Of a stretch of 64,000 nucleotides of DNA, positions 41,179-50,220 are shown one piece after another. A program made the position numbers and the translations under genes. Under the pieces are notes generated by a model. That model worked only from the letters and a program-made list of their open reading frames with translations. It did no database searches and was not told the DNA's origin. Numbering within the stretch: the first letter of the stretch is position 1; each line of letters begins with the position of its first letter. The stretch is taken from the NCBI RefSeq assembly GCF_014203715.1, contig NZ_JACHJP010000002.1, positions 310,001 to 374,000 on the forward strand. Reading direction: 5' to 3'. The stretch comes from Streptosporangium saharense. Its GTDB lineage: Bacteria; Actinomycetota; Actinomycetes; Streptosporangiales; Streptosporangiaceae.

Positions 41179-43998
41179 ATGGACGGGGGACATGTGCAAG
41201 TGATCACTCCGGGTGGACCGCAACGGTACGCGTTGCGCTTGGCGGCCTACGCCCCGAACGGGGCGCGGCTGGGACTGCTGCCCGCCCATCTCGGCTGGGA
41301 GGCGGCCCTGCCTCTCAACGACGTCTCCAGCCTCCGGCTGGCCTACAGTTCCCTGGCGCCGGGGGCTTCCCGGCTCGCGCAGCCGTGCGAGATCGCCGTG
41401 GAGTACAGCGTCGACGGCGGCCCCTGGACCGAGCCGGAGAACGGCCGCTTCCTGAGGATCAAGCGCGGCGGCGACAGCACCGACCGGATGGGGGCGTTGT
41501 CGTTCGACTGCCCCGGCTGGGCCTGGATGCTACGGAAGGTCGTCCTGTATCCGGATCTCGGCATGGTGGACGGCAAGCGGCCGTTCACCACGACGACGCC
41601 GGGTGCGATCCTGGCCACGCTGGTCAACGAGGGCCACGGGCGCGACACACTGCTCGGCCTGAACATCGACTTCGACGACGAGACCGACTCGGCCGACCAC
41701 GCCTGGGCGACGACCATGACGCTCGGTCTGGAACCCGGCGTGGACCTGCTCGCCCTGCTCATCAACCTGGCCGAGCAGGGCGTCATCGACTGGTGCATGC
41801 AGGGCCGCACGCTGCGGGTGTTCAACGCCGACACCGCGCTGGCCGTCAACCGAGCGACCGGACCCGGCCCGGTGGAACTGCGGCTCGGCCGAGACATCGA
41901 CTCCGCGCCGGACGACGCCACGCTCGAGGACGCCGCCTCGGCGATCCTCGTCGTGGGGGAGGAGGGGCTGCGGGTCGAGGTGACCAACCCGTCCGCGACC
42001 ATGCCGTGGGGCCGATGGGAGTCCTACCAGGCCCAGGGCGGCGTCACCGACGAGGGCACCGCGCGGCTGCTGGGCGACAACGCGCTGCAGCGCGCAGGCG
42101 GCGAACGGGTGCAGCTGACCCGCTCCATCACGCCGTACGAGGCCCGGTGGCTGCCGCTGGAGCACTACGCGCCCGGCGACTACATCCGGGCGCCCGGCGA
42201 CCAGGGCGTCCTGCAGAGCTTGCGGGTACGGCAGGTCACGCTGTCGTGTGACTCCTCCGGGGTGGTCGGCGGCAACCTCACCCTGAACGACCGCTTCCTC
42301 GAGCGCGACATCCGCCTGGCCCGGCAGGCGGCGGGCATCCTCACCGGCGGCGTCTCCTCCGGCGGGTCCGGCGCCGACCCGGCGCCGGAAGACAGCGACC
42401 GGGAACCGGCCGCGCCGACCGGGCTGCTCATCTCCCCTGCCGCGTACCTGGACGAGGAGGGCTACGCGCACGGCCAGATCACCGTGTCGTGGAACCCGGT
42501 GAGCACGGACGTCAACGGCACCGCCCTGTCGGTGGACGGCTATGAGCTGGTGGGGATCTCCCCGCCGGGCACGGGAGCGGTCCGGGTGCTGGCCACCACC
42601 TCCTCGGCGGCCGTCACCTACAGCCCGCTGGAGCCCAGATCGCGCTGGCAGTTCGGGGTGCGGGCGGTCAACGGCAGCACGCGCGGCCAGATCACCGCGT
42701 CGGCGGAGATCGTCATCCCGGACGATCAGACACCGCCCCCGGACCCCTCGGCGCCGGTCGTCGACTCCCGGCTCGGCGTGGTACGCGTCACCTGGGACGG
42801 CCTGACCGGCTCAGGCACCGGCATGCCGAAGGACTTCGCGCGGGTACTGGTCATGATGCGTGACCCGCTCGACTCCGACGACATGGGACGGGCGGTGGAG
42901 TGGCTGGACCGGGCGGGCACCGCCGTGGTTCCCGGCTTGCCATACAACACCGACCGGGAGTTCTGGCTCGTCGCCCTCGATCGCAGCGGCAACGTCAGCG
43001 GCGAGTCGGCGCACGTGGTGGCCGCGACGCACCCGCTGGTCGACACCGACCTGATCGGCCAGGTGATCGACGGCGCGACCGCGATCATCGACGGCACGAT
43101 CCCCGCGAACGCGAAGATCACCGCCGGGACCATCACCGGAGGGCTGATCCAGGCGCTGGCGATCGAGGCCGGACATATCAGCGCGAACGCCGTGACGGCT
43201 GACAAGATCGAGGCCGGGGCGATCCAGACGGGGCACCTGGCGGCGGCGGCCATCACCGCCGACAAGATCACCGCCGGGGCGATCACCGCGGGCAAACTCA
43301 GCGCGGACGCCATCGACGGCCGGATCATCACCGGGTCCGTGATGCGCTCTGCCGCCACGGGCCGCCGCTTCATCCTGGACTCCTCCACCCTGGACCTGCG
43401 TTTCTACCCGGGCGGCTCGAGCAACTACTCGCGCATCTACTCCGACGACAGCCTGTACTCCGGCGAGACGGCGCTCTACCTGACCTCGGGCAGCTCCTGG
43501 TCGGGCAGCTCGCAGGCCGAACTGCAGGTCGCCTCCCAGTCAGTACGGCTACGCATCCGGGGCGCTTCCGGCAGTTACGACAACGGCGGAAACCTCGACA
43601 TCACCAACACCTACGCCCGCTATGGCTACAACGACGGTTCCTCCAGTACACAGTGCTACATCCACCTGGACGGCACCGGCTACTACTACATCCGAGGCCG
43701 CTTCCGCGACACCATGGCGGCCGACCCGTACGACGCACTCCACGTGGGCTCCTACACCATCGGCGGGGCGGCGACGCCGAACTGGCTGCACATACCGTAC
43801 GGACCGACGATGGCCACCAACATGGGGCCGGTGTGCACCGTCCGTGACGGCGGCGCGGGCAACAGCTACGGCAACAACTTCACACCGAAGGCCTGGGCCG
43901 TCACCTACTCCAGCGTGTCGGGCTTCCAGGTCAACCTCGCCAACTCCACGAGCTTCGCCCTGTACTGGTGGTCGCACCGGCACGCGGGCTCGTCCTAA
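41179..43998 (+). CDS. tail-associated / central fibre protein with FN3 domains
   Basis: 939 aa from the ATG six bases after AGGA. Residues 1-400 look like a Tal/baseplate hub (LPLNDVSSLRLAYSSLAPGA; DFDDETDSADHAWATTMTLG). Two fibronectin-III-like domains lie about 418-515 and 525-620 (GQITVSWNPVSTDVNGTALS; VRVTWDGLTGSGTGMPKDFA). At 640-720 a helical stem repeats the pattern A-(D/I)-K-I-x-A-G-x-I (ANAVTADKIEAGAIQTGHLA). The C-terminal 720-939 beta-rich part probably binds the host. Confidence 0.75.
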   Translation: MDGGHVQVITPGGPQRYALRLAAYAPNGARLGLLPAHLGWEAALPLNDVSSLRLAYSSLAPGASRLAQPCEIAVEYSVDGGPWTEPENGRFLRIKRGGDSTDRMGALSFDCPGWAWMLRKVVLYPDLGMVDGKRPFTTTTPGAILATLVNEGHGRDTLLGLNIDFDDETDSADHAWATTMTLGLEPGVDLLALLINLAEQGVIDWCMQGRTLRVFNADTALAVNRATGPGPVELRLGRDIDSAPDDATLEDAASAILVVGEEGLRVEVTNPSATMPWGRWESYQAQGGVTDEGTARLLGDNALQRAGGERVQLTRSITPYEARWLPLEHYAPGDYIRAPGDQGVLQSLRVRQVTLSCDSSGVVGGNLTLNDRFLERDIRLARQAAGILTGGVSSGGSGADPAPEDSDREPAAPTGLLISPAAYLDEEGYAHGQITVSWNPVSTDVNGTALSVDGYELVGISPPGTGAVRVLATTSSAAVTYSPLEPRSRWQFGVRAVNGSTRGQITASAEIVIPDDQTPPPDPSAPVVDSRLGVVRVTWDGLTGSGTGMPKDFARVLVMMRDPLDSDDMGRAVEWLDRAGTAVVPGLPYNTDREFWLVALDRSGNVSGESAHVVAATHPLVDTDLIGQVIDGATAIIDGTIPANAKITAGTITGGLIQALAIEAGHISANAVTADKIEAGAIQTGHLAAAAITADKITAGAITAGKLSADAIDGRIITGSVMRSAATGRRFILDSSTLDLRFYPGGSSNYSRIYSDDSLYSGETALYLTSGSSWSGSSQAELQVASQSVRLRIRGASGSYDNGGNLDITNTYARYGYNDGSSSTQCYIHLDGTGYYYIRGRFRDTMAADPYDALHVGSYTIGGAATPNWLHIPYGPTMATNMGPVCTVRDGGAGNSYGNNFTPKAWAVTYSSVSGFQVNLANSTSFALYWWSHRHAGSS

Positions 43999-44016
43999 CC
44001 ACGAGCAGGAGTTTCC

Positions 44017-44649
44017 GTGCCGCAGATATGGACGATCTGGGACGTCGAGCTGTCGTATGGCCACACCGACTTCCCGGCGACCGGGGACGCCACACAGGTG
44101 CCGGCCAGCGGCGGCGAACCGGTGTGGGGGGTGTACGAGGTCGGGGAGAACACCACCGAGTACGGCATCTCCGCCGTACCGCATTCGCTGCTGGAGTGGC
44201 GCTCGGCCGAGTACGGCATCGACCACGAGGACATCGACACCCTGATCGACGTCGCCTTGCACGAGCGGTTCATTCCCCACCCGCAGGACGCGCTGTCGTG
44301 GGAGGACAAGGCGGCCTTGCCGGTGCTGCAGGCCACCGCAGACCTGCCCACGTGCTGGACGCCGGGAGTGTCGCCCCAGACGCGGCAGCAGGCGCACCTG
44401 GAGCGCATCCGCCTGGTCAAGGAGCATATGGTGCGGCTGGAGGCCGCTTCGCACGCCGACCGGCAGGGAGCACTCGCCTTCGTCGGGTCGGCCCGCGTCG
44501 CGCCTTCCGACCCGCTGGGGCCGATGCGCGAGGGGATCCGACTGGATCCGGCGCGGGTGGAGGCCAAGCGGCTGGCGGTGGCGTGGAAGCGCGATCAGGG
44601 CGCCCCACCGGGGACCAAGCCTCCGGCCACGTTCATGGGGGTGCGCTGA
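44017..44649 (+). CDS. tail-region protein, unknown
   Basis: 210 aa; GTG after AGGAG. Opens MPQIWTIWDVELSYGHTDFP; helical C-terminus (TRQQAHLERIRLVKEHMVRL). Proteins of this kind lie after the fibre gene in other actinophages. No known role. Stop overlaps the next start (TGATG). Confidence 0.55.
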   Translation: MPQIWTIWDVELSYGHTDFPATGDATQVPASGGEPVWGVYEVGENTTEYGISAVPHSLLEWRSAEYGIDHEDIDTLIDVALHERFIPHPQDALSWEDKAALPVLQATADLPTCWTPGVSPQTRQQAHLERIRLVKEHMVRLEAASHADRQGALAFVGSARVAPSDPLGPMREGIRLDPARVEAKRLAVAWKRDQGAPPGTKPPATFMGVR

Positions 44650-45056
44650 TGACCGGGATCGCCTGGGTGGACGTGTTCGTGATCATCGGCATCGTCGGCA
44701 CGGGAGTCGCGCTCCTGTGGAAGGCGGTGGCCGGCTTGATGGTCAAGGTGCGTCGCCTGAGTCACTTCTTAGACGACTGGAACGGCGAGGCGGCCAGGCC
44801 GGGCGTGCCGTACCGGCCGGGGTTCCCCGAGCGGGTGGCGGTGATAGAGCAGGAGCTGCGGCCCAACCACGGCAGCAGTCTGCGCGACGCGGTGGATCGG
44901 CTGGAGAGAGGCGTTCGCCGCGTCGAGGACGGCCTGACCACGCACCTGGAGCAGCATCGGCTCTCGGCCGGTCCGATCGTGAACGTCACCACCACGCAGG
45001 CCACCGACTCCTACGCCGGTGATGGGCATCAGCAGGGTGCGGCCGCTTCGGAATGA
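44649..45056 (+). CDS. single-span membrane protein, DUF2746-like
   Basis: 135 aa. One membrane helix at about 4-28 (IAWVDVFVIIGIVGTGVALL), then a soluble helical part (RVAVIEQELRPNHGSSLRDA; VDRLERGVRRVEDGLTTHLE). The layout fits DUF2746 proteins encoded by actinophages near lysis genes, possibly accessory to holin. Stop overlaps the next ATG. Confidence 0.55.
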   Translation: MTGIAWVDVFVIIGIVGTGVALLWKAVAGLMVKVRRLSHFLDDWNGEAARPGVPYRPGFPERVAVIEQELRPNHGSSLRDAVDRLERGVRRVEDGLTTHLEQHRLSAGPIVNVTTTQATDSYAGDGHQQGAAASE

Positions 45057-45202
45057 ACGTCTTTCCCGTCGTGGACGGCGTGCTGGTCGTGCCCGCCGCC
45101 CTCCCCTTCCATGTGCCGACGTCGGTGTACGGCATGACCGTCGCCGAGTGGCTGAACCTCGACCGTGTTCCCGAGGAGGTGAGCGGTGCCCGAACTGTCT
45201 GA
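45053..45202 (+). CDS. 49-aa ORF in lysis cassette
   Basis: Begins at an ATGA overlap. MNVFPVVDGVLVVPAALPFH contains a short hydrophobic stretch; no domain known. It overlaps the next gene by 17 bp. Supported by the unbroken chain of overlaps from the membrane gene to the endolysin. Confidence 0.4.
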   Translation: MNVFPVVDGVLVVPAALPFHVPTSVYGMTVAEWLNLDRVPEEVSGARTV

Positions 45203-45359
45203 ACACGAGCTGGTAACCGCCGAGATGGACCGTCACGCGTGGGGGCCGACCGAACCCGACGAGGAGCAGGTGCTCCGGCGGCTGGGCTACGTCCTCAACC
45301 CGCAGACCGGTGTCTACGAGGGCGATCCCCACGACGAGAACGAGGAGGGACCGCGATGA
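45186..45359 (+). CDS. 57-aa acidic ORF before endolysin
   Basis: GTG after GAGGAGG. MPELSEHELVTAEMDRHAWG then EEQVLRRLGYVLNPQTGVYE. Unknown. Stop overlaps the endolysin ATG (ATGA), so translation of the lysin is coupled to it. Confidence 0.5.
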   Translation: MPELSEHELVTAEMDRHAWGPTEPDEEQVLRRLGYVLNPQTGVYEGDPHDENEEGPR

Positions 45360-46123
45360 CAGTCGACAGGATGCTGGCTGCCGCGCGCGCCTTCCTCGGC
45401 GTCCAGGGGCGTCCCAACGCGATCACTCGCGCCTACGCCCGCCGCAACGGCGACGTCTTCCTGACCGCGCCGTGGTGTGACATGGCGATCACCGAGTGGG
45501 CCCGCCGGTCCGGGAACGCCGCCGCGGTACTGCCCAGCGGGGACCGCGCCTACACCGTGTGGCACGCGCAGGACGGCCGACGACTCGGCCGCTGGTATCC
45601 CGGCGGGGACGAGAACATCCGCAAGCACGCGAAACCCGGTGCGCTGCTGTTCATGGCGTGGGAGGGGACCGACCGGATCGGCGACATCGACCACGTCGGC
45701 ATCGTCGAACGGAACCTGGGCGACGGCCGGGTCCAGTCCATCGAAGGCAACACCGGCGACGCGGTCAGGCGACGCGTTCGTTCCTCAAGCGTCATCGCCG
45801 GTTTCTGGAACCCACCGTACGGGACCGTGACCAGGCCTCCCAGCCCCGAGCCGAACCCCGAGCAGGACTGGATGGAGGAGATCGTGAAGAAACTGCCGCT
45901 TCTCTACCTCGACGAGAAGAATCCGCTCACCGGCTGGCACGTCAAGACGCTGAGCGGACTGCTGTTCGCTCGCGGCTACCCGATTCCGGATGTCGCCGAC
46001 GCCACCGTGTTCACCCGGCACCACGACGAGCGGCTGCGTTCCTTCCAGAAGGCCGCCGGGCTCACCTCCGAGGGCGGCAAGACCGGCCCGAGGACATGGG
46101 CGGCGCTGCTCAAGGTCACCTGA
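45356..46123 (+). CDS. endolysin: CHAP amidase/peptidase with peptidoglycan-binding domain
   Basis: 255 aa. N-terminal CHAP-like domain (1-155) with Cys41 in APWCDMAITEWARR and His in GDIDHVGIVERN. A linker (TRPPSPEPNPEQDW) leads to a C-terminal peptidoglycan-binding domain (about 180-255, FQKAAGLTSEGGKTGPRTWA). It cleaves the host wall at the end of the lytic cycle. No signal peptide, so it needs the holin. Confidence 0.8.
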   Translation: MTVDRMLAAARAFLGVQGRPNAITRAYARRNGDVFLTAPWCDMAITEWARRSGNAAAVLPSGDRAYTVWHAQDGRRLGRWYPGGDENIRKHAKPGALLFMAWEGTDRIGDIDHVGIVERNLGDGRVQSIEGNTGDAVRRRVRSSSVIAGFWNPPYGTVTRPPSPEPNPEQDWMEEIVKKLPLLYLDEKNPLTGWHVKTLSGLLFARGYPIPDVADATVFTRHHDERLRSFQKAAGLTSEGGKTGPRTWAALLKVT

Positions 46124-46180
46124 CCCGGCTCGAGCCTCCAAACCTGGGATTGTCCGGACTTTCGTGTGTTAGGAGAGATC

Positions 46181-46444
46181 ATGTTCCACTCGTGGATCCT
46201 GTCGCTGTGGCGGACCGTCGTCCCGACCCTGGTCGGCGGCGCCCTCGGCTGGCTGGCATTGCGCGGCGTCACCGTCGAGGGCGTGTCGGCCGAGGAGATC
46301 AGCGCCGGCGCGGTCGCGCTCGGCACGAGCCTGTACTACGGCGTGTTCCGTGCGCTGGAACAGCGCTGGCCCGCTCTGGGCGTGCTGCTCGGTTCCACCA
46401 AGGCCCCGACGTACGAACAGCACCACATCGACCGTTCACCCTGA
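46181..46444 (+). CDS. holin-like membrane protein
   Basis: 87 aa; AGGAGAGATC before the ATG. Two hydrophobic segments are visible (ILSLWRTVVPTLVGGALGWL; EISAGAVALGTSLYYGVFRA) with a hydrophilic tail. Last gene of the late operon after the endolysin, followed by a strong terminator. This is the typical place and size for a holin. Confidence 0.7.
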   Translation: MFHSWILSLWRTVVPTLVGGALGWLALRGVTVEGVSAEEISAGAVALGTSLYYGVFRALEQRWPALGVLLGSTKAPTYEQHHIDRSP

Positions 46445-46490
46445 TCGACGCGCACCACGAGGCGGCCTCGCCGCCGACCCCGCAACCGGT

Positions 46491-46535
46491 GAAGCCCCGC
46501 TCGCCCTTCCTTCACGGAAGGGCGAGCGGGGCTTC
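46491..46535 (+). terminator. 20-bp hairpin closing the late operon
   Basis: GAAGCCCCGCTCGCCCTTCC (46491-46510) pairs perfectly with 46516-46535, loop TTCAC. It probably ends late phage transcription and is the last prophage feature I can support. Confidence 0.8.
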
Positions 46536-46668
46536 CCGCTTTCAGAGGACGGTGGCGCCCATCCGCAACCTGTCGCGGAAGATCACGTGATGTGATCCCG
46601 TGGATCGATCACGGTCGCGCGCCACTGCTCTACCCTGGGCGGGAACACGTGAAAAGGAGGGTTTTTCC

Positions 46669-48885
46669 GTGAAGCCCGGGTCGGACGGCCCCTCTGCTGT
46701 GAACCTCGACGCTGTCCTCGAACGCATCACCTACGCCAACGAGGAGACCGGCTACACCATCGCCAGGGTCGCCACCGAACGCTCCGGCGCCGACCTGCTG
46801 ACCGTGGTCGGGCCACTGCTGGGCGCCCAGCCGGGGGAGTCGCTGCGCCTGACCGGCCGCTGGAGCACCCACCCCCGCTACGGCAGGCAGTTCGAGGTGT
46901 GGTCCTACACCACCGTGCTGCCCGCCACCGTGCAGGGCATCCAGCGCTACCTCGGCTCAGGACTGATCAAGGGCATCGGCCCGAAGATGGCAGAGCGGAT
47001 CGTCGCCCACTTCGGCACCGACACCCTCGACATCATCGAGACCACCCCAGAACGGCTGGTCGAGGTCCCGGGCCTGGGCCCCAAACGCACCAAGATGATC
47101 GCCGCCGCCTGGGAGGAGCAGAAGGTCATCAAGGAAGTGATGATCTTCCTGCAGGGCGTCGGGGTGACCACCTCCATCGCCGTGCGGATCTTCAAGCAGT
47201 ACGGCGACGCCTCCATCACCGTCGTCAGAAGCGAGCCGTACCGGCTGGCCGACGACGTGTGGGGGATCGGCTTCAAGACCGCCGACACCATCGCCCAAGC
47301 CGTCGGCATCCCGCACGACAGCCCAGAACGGGTCAAGGCCGGGCTGCGCTACACCCTGTCGCAGGCCGCCGACGACGGCCACTGCTACCTGCCCGCCCCC
47401 AACCTCGTCGCCGACGCCGTCAAGATCCTCCAGGTCCCCGCCGAACTGGCCCTGCAGTGCCTGGAGGAACTCGTCGCCGAGGAGGGCGTGGTCCGCGAGG
47501 AGATCCCCGCGGGGGAGAACACCGTCCCGGCCGTCTACCTGGTGCCCTTCCACCGCGCCGAGTTGTCGCTGGCGGGCGCGCTGCGCGGCCTGCTGAACTC
47601 CGGCCACGACCGGCTCGCGGCCTTCGCGGACGTCGACTGGGACACCGCCCTGGCGTGGCTGCGCAAACAGACCGGCGCCGACCTGGCCGAGGAGCAGACG
47701 CAGGCCGTACGGCTGGCGCTGAGCGAGAAGGTCGCGGTGCTGACCGGCGGCCCCGGCTGCGGCAAGAGCTTCACCGTGCGCTCCATCGTCACCCTGGCCC
47801 GAGCCAAGAAGGCCAAGGTCATCCTGGCCGCCCCCACCGGCAGGGCCGCCAAACGCCTGTCGGAGCTGACCGGCCACGAGGCCACCACCGTGCACCGGCT
47901 GCTGCAACTGCGCCCCGGCGGGGACGCCACCTTCGACCGCGACAACCCCCTGGACGCCGACCTGGTCGTGGTCGACGAGTCCTCGATGCTGGACCTGCTG
48001 CTGGCCAACAAACTCGTCAAGGCCGTCGCCCCCGGCACCCACCTGCTGTTCGTCGGCGACGTCGACCAGCTGCCCTCCGTCGGCGCGGGCGAGGTACTGC
48101 GCGACCTGCTGGCCGCCGAGGAGCAGATCCCCCGCGTACGGCTGACGCACATCTTCCGCCAGGCCCAGGAGTCGGGCGTGGTCACCAACGCCCACCGCGT
48201 CAACACCGGCCTGCACCCCGTCCTGGAAGGCATGAAGGACTTCTTCCTGTTCCCCTGCGACGAACCCGAGGAGATCGCGGCACTGACCGTGGACGTGGTC
48301 GCCAGCCGCATCCCCAGAAAGTTCGGCCTCAACCCGCGCCGCGACGTGCAGGTGCTGGCGCCGATGCACCGGGGCGCCGCCGGGGCGGGCAACCTCAACA
48401 CCATCCTGCAGGAGGCCCTGACCCCCTCCCGGGAGGGCATGCCCGAACGCCGCTACGGCGGACGCGTCTTCCGCGTCGGCGACAAGGTCACCCAGCTACG
48501 CAACAACTACGACAAGGGCGCCGCCGGAGTGTTCAACGGCACCGTCGGCACCGTGGTCGACATCCGGCCCGACGACCACAAACTGACCGTGCTGACCGAC
48601 GAGGACGAGAACGTCGAGTACGCCTTCGACGAACTCGACGAGCTCGCGCACGCCTACGCCGTCTCCATCCACCGCTCCCAGGGCAGCGAGTACCCCGCGG
48701 TCGTCATCCCGCTGGCCACCAGCGCGTGGATGATGCTGCAGCGCAACCTGCTCTACACCGCGATCACCCGCGCCAAGAGACTCGTCGTCATCGTCGGCTC
48801 CCGCCGCGCCCTGGCCCAGGCGGTGCGCACCCGCGGCGCGGGCCGCCGCCACACCAGCCTCACCCACCGCCTGCGCACCCCCTGA
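46669..48885 (+). CDS. RecD2-like ATP-dependent DNA helicase
   Basis: 738 aa; GTG after AAAAGGAGG. Layout of RecD2/SF1B: N-terminal OB-like and helix-hairpin-helix region (FGTDTLDIIETTPERLVEVP, GLGPKRTKMI). Then Walker A GGPGCGKS near residue 360, Walker B VVVDESSM, motif VDQLPSVG, and the C-terminal motif SIHRSQGSEYPAVVIP. 5'-3' helicase acting in repair without RecBC. The chain is the usual length. The preceding 130 bp carry a palindromic GATCAC-GTGAT-GTGATC near 46,583. Confidence 0.85.
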   Translation: MKPGSDGPSAVNLDAVLERITYANEETGYTIARVATERSGADLLTVVGPLLGAQPGESLRLTGRWSTHPRYGRQFEVWSYTTVLPATVQGIQRYLGSGLIKGIGPKMAERIVAHFGTDTLDIIETTPERLVEVPGLGPKRTKMIAAAWEEQKVIKEVMIFLQGVGVTTSIAVRIFKQYGDASITVVRSEPYRLADDVWGIGFKTADTIAQAVGIPHDSPERVKAGLRYTLSQAADDGHCYLPAPNLVADAVKILQVPAELALQCLEELVAEEGVVREEIPAGENTVPAVYLVPFHRAELSLAGALRGLLNSGHDRLAAFADVDWDTALAWLRKQTGADLAEEQTQAVRLALSEKVAVLTGGPGCGKSFTVRSIVTLARAKKAKVILAAPTGRAAKRLSELTGHEATTVHRLLQLRPGGDATFDRDNPLDADLVVVDESSMLDLLLANKLVKAVAPGTHLLFVGDVDQLPSVGAGEVLRDLLAAEEQIPRVRLTHIFRQAQESGVVTNAHRVNTGLHPVLEGMKDFFLFPCDEPEEIAALTVDVVASRIPRKFGLNPRRDVQVLAPMHRGAAGAGNLNTILQEALTPSREGMPERRYGGRVFRVGDKVTQLRNNYDKGAAGVFNGTVGTVVDIRPDDHKLTVLTDEDENVEYAFDELDELAHAYAVSIHRSQGSEYPAVVIPLATSAWMMLQRNLLYTAITRAKRLVVIVGSRRALAQAVRTRGAGRRHTSLTHRLRTP

Positions 48886-49038
48886 CCGCCCCCCTGACAG
48901 CCCTGGGTGTACGGCGGGCCCGACTTGGATGACAGGCATCGGTTCATGCGCGTGCGTGTCCGGTTACCGCGCGCGGACGCTCCGGCGCCGCGGGGGGCGG
49001 GCATCATGGGGCGACCCGATCTGAGGAGAAGCCCCCTT

Positions 49039-50022
49039 ATGTCCTACGGATTCGACCCCGAGCTCGCTCCGTTCACCGTCGACCTGCTGCCCGAACACGA
49101 CCTTCGTGACACGGTGACCTCCCGGCAGGTCCTCAAGGAGTTCTTCAGCTCGATGCCCGGCGGGTTCCCCGACACCGTCGTGGTCGAGGACCGGCACATC
49201 CCCGGCCCCAACGGGGACGTGCGGGTGCGCCTGTACGCGCCGCGTGAGCGCTCGGCCGAACCCGCCCCGGCGATGGTCTTCATCCACGGCGGCGGCTTCA
49301 TCGTCGGCCAGATCGAGATGGGTGACGCGCTGCTGGCGTCCCTGGCCGAGACGATGGGCGTCGTGTCGGTCTCCGTCGACTACCGGCTCGCCCCGCAGGA
49401 CCCCTACCCGGCCGGGGTGGAGGACTGCTACGCCGCACTGGTGTGGACCGCCGAGAACGCCGGGGAGCTGGGCATCGACCCCATGCGGATCGCCGTGGGC
49501 GGAGAGAGCGCGGGCGGCGGCCTGTCGGCGGCGGTCGCGCTGCTGGCCAGGGACCGCGGCGGCCCCGCGCTGTGCCTGCAGTACCTCGGCATCCCCGAGC
49601 TCGACGACCGCCTGGAGACCCCCTCGATGCGCGCCTTCGTCGACACCCCCGGCTGGAGCCGCGACAAGGCCGAGATCAGCTGGGACTACTACCTTGGCGA
49701 GGCCCACCGGCCCGGCGGCGACGACGTCCCGATCTACGCCGCCCCGGCCAGGGCCGAGGACCTGTCGGGCCTGCCGCCCGCCTACGTGGTGGTGTGCGAG
49801 TTCGACCCGCTGCGCGACGAGGGCCTGGCGTACGCCGCCAAGCTCGTGCAGGCCGGGGTCCCGGTCGGCCTGCACATGTATCCGGGAACCTTCCACGGCT
49901 GCTCCTGGGTCCCCGACGCGCAGGTCTCCCGCAGGATGCAGGACGACCTGATGTACGCGCTGCGCCGCGCCTTCCACCCGGTCCACCCGGTCAAGGTCAC
50001 CGACCCGGCGAACAGTCACTGA
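49039..50022 (+). CDS. alpha/beta hydrolase, hormone-sensitive-lipase type esterase
   Basis: 327 aa; GAGGAGA before the ATG. Oxyanion motif HGGGF near residue 83, nucleophile in GESAGGG near 156, then the Asp of EFDPLRDEG near 255 and His in GTFHGCSW near 285. This is the HSL/esterase group IV set. Cytoplasmic, since no signal is present. Substrate unknown. An isolated gene downstream of the helicase. Confidence 0.85.
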   Translation: MSYGFDPELAPFTVDLLPEHDLRDTVTSRQVLKEFFSSMPGGFPDTVVVEDRHIPGPNGDVRVRLYAPRERSAEPAPAMVFIHGGGFIVGQIEMGDALLASLAETMGVVSVSVDYRLAPQDPYPAGVEDCYAALVWTAENAGELGIDPMRIAVGGESAGGGLSAAVALLARDRGGPALCLQYLGIPELDDRLETPSMRAFVDTPGWSRDKAEISWDYYLGEAHRPGGDDVPIYAAPARAEDLSGLPPAYVVVCEFDPLRDEGLAYAAKLVQAGVPVGLHMYPGTFHGCSWVPDAQVSRRMQDDLMYALRRAFHPVHPVKVTDPANSH

Positions 50023-50116
50023 ACAATCACTGAACAGTCGCCGACCCGCGCCCGTCCGCCCCGGTTCCCCCAGGCGGGCGGGCGTACGGCGTCGCGGGCC
50101 GGGGGCCCGTCCGTCA

Positions 50117-50220
50117 CCGAAAGTAACCTAAATGTGATTTAAGTCTCACGAACCGTGCACAGTACCCCAGCGTCACCTATTAGAGTTTTTAAACGCACTT
50201 TGCGGTTGGGGGAGAAAGCT
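50117..50220 (+). promoter_or_regulatory. AT-rich upstream region of the L,D-transpeptidase gene
   Basis: Runs such as AACCTAAATGTGATTTAAGT and TTAGAGTTTTTAAACG stand out from the surrounding GC-rich DNA. TATTAG or TTTAAA could be -10 elements. GGGGGAGA six bases before the GTG is the ribosome site. No sigma class can be assigned. Confidence 0.3.

Larger units (their letters stand above)
10050..46535. mobile_element. siphovirus-type prophage (core extent)
   Basis: A near-complete set of phage functions lies in order: repressor-like gene facing an early operon, YqaJ/RecT/RusA recombination genes, replication-type gene, terminase, portal, MuF, scaffold, coat, connectors, tail tube, frameshifted chaperones, tape measure, Dit, tail fibre, endolysin, holin. 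A 20-bp terminator hairpin closes it at the right. The left end may extend to about 3,910, since 4.2-10 kb is accessory in character. No integrase and no att repeats were recognised, so the exact ends are open. Confidence 0.85.

Noticed and set aside
41064..42251. A 395-codon frame over the start of the tail fibre gene
   Set aside because: Arg/Gly/Pro/His-rich product, typical of an out-of-frame reading of GC-rich coding DNA.
46560..46668. attR of the prophage in the palindromic DNA before the RecD2 gene
   Set aside because: The GATCAC-GTGAT-GTGATC symmetry suggested a site, but I could not find a matching repeat near 3.9-4.3 kb or 10 kb by eye; left as unproven.
46957..48369. Long leftward frame within the RecD2-like gene
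   Set aside because: Antisense shadow with low-complexity Gly/Val/Gln composition; the helicase motifs on the plus strand are complete.
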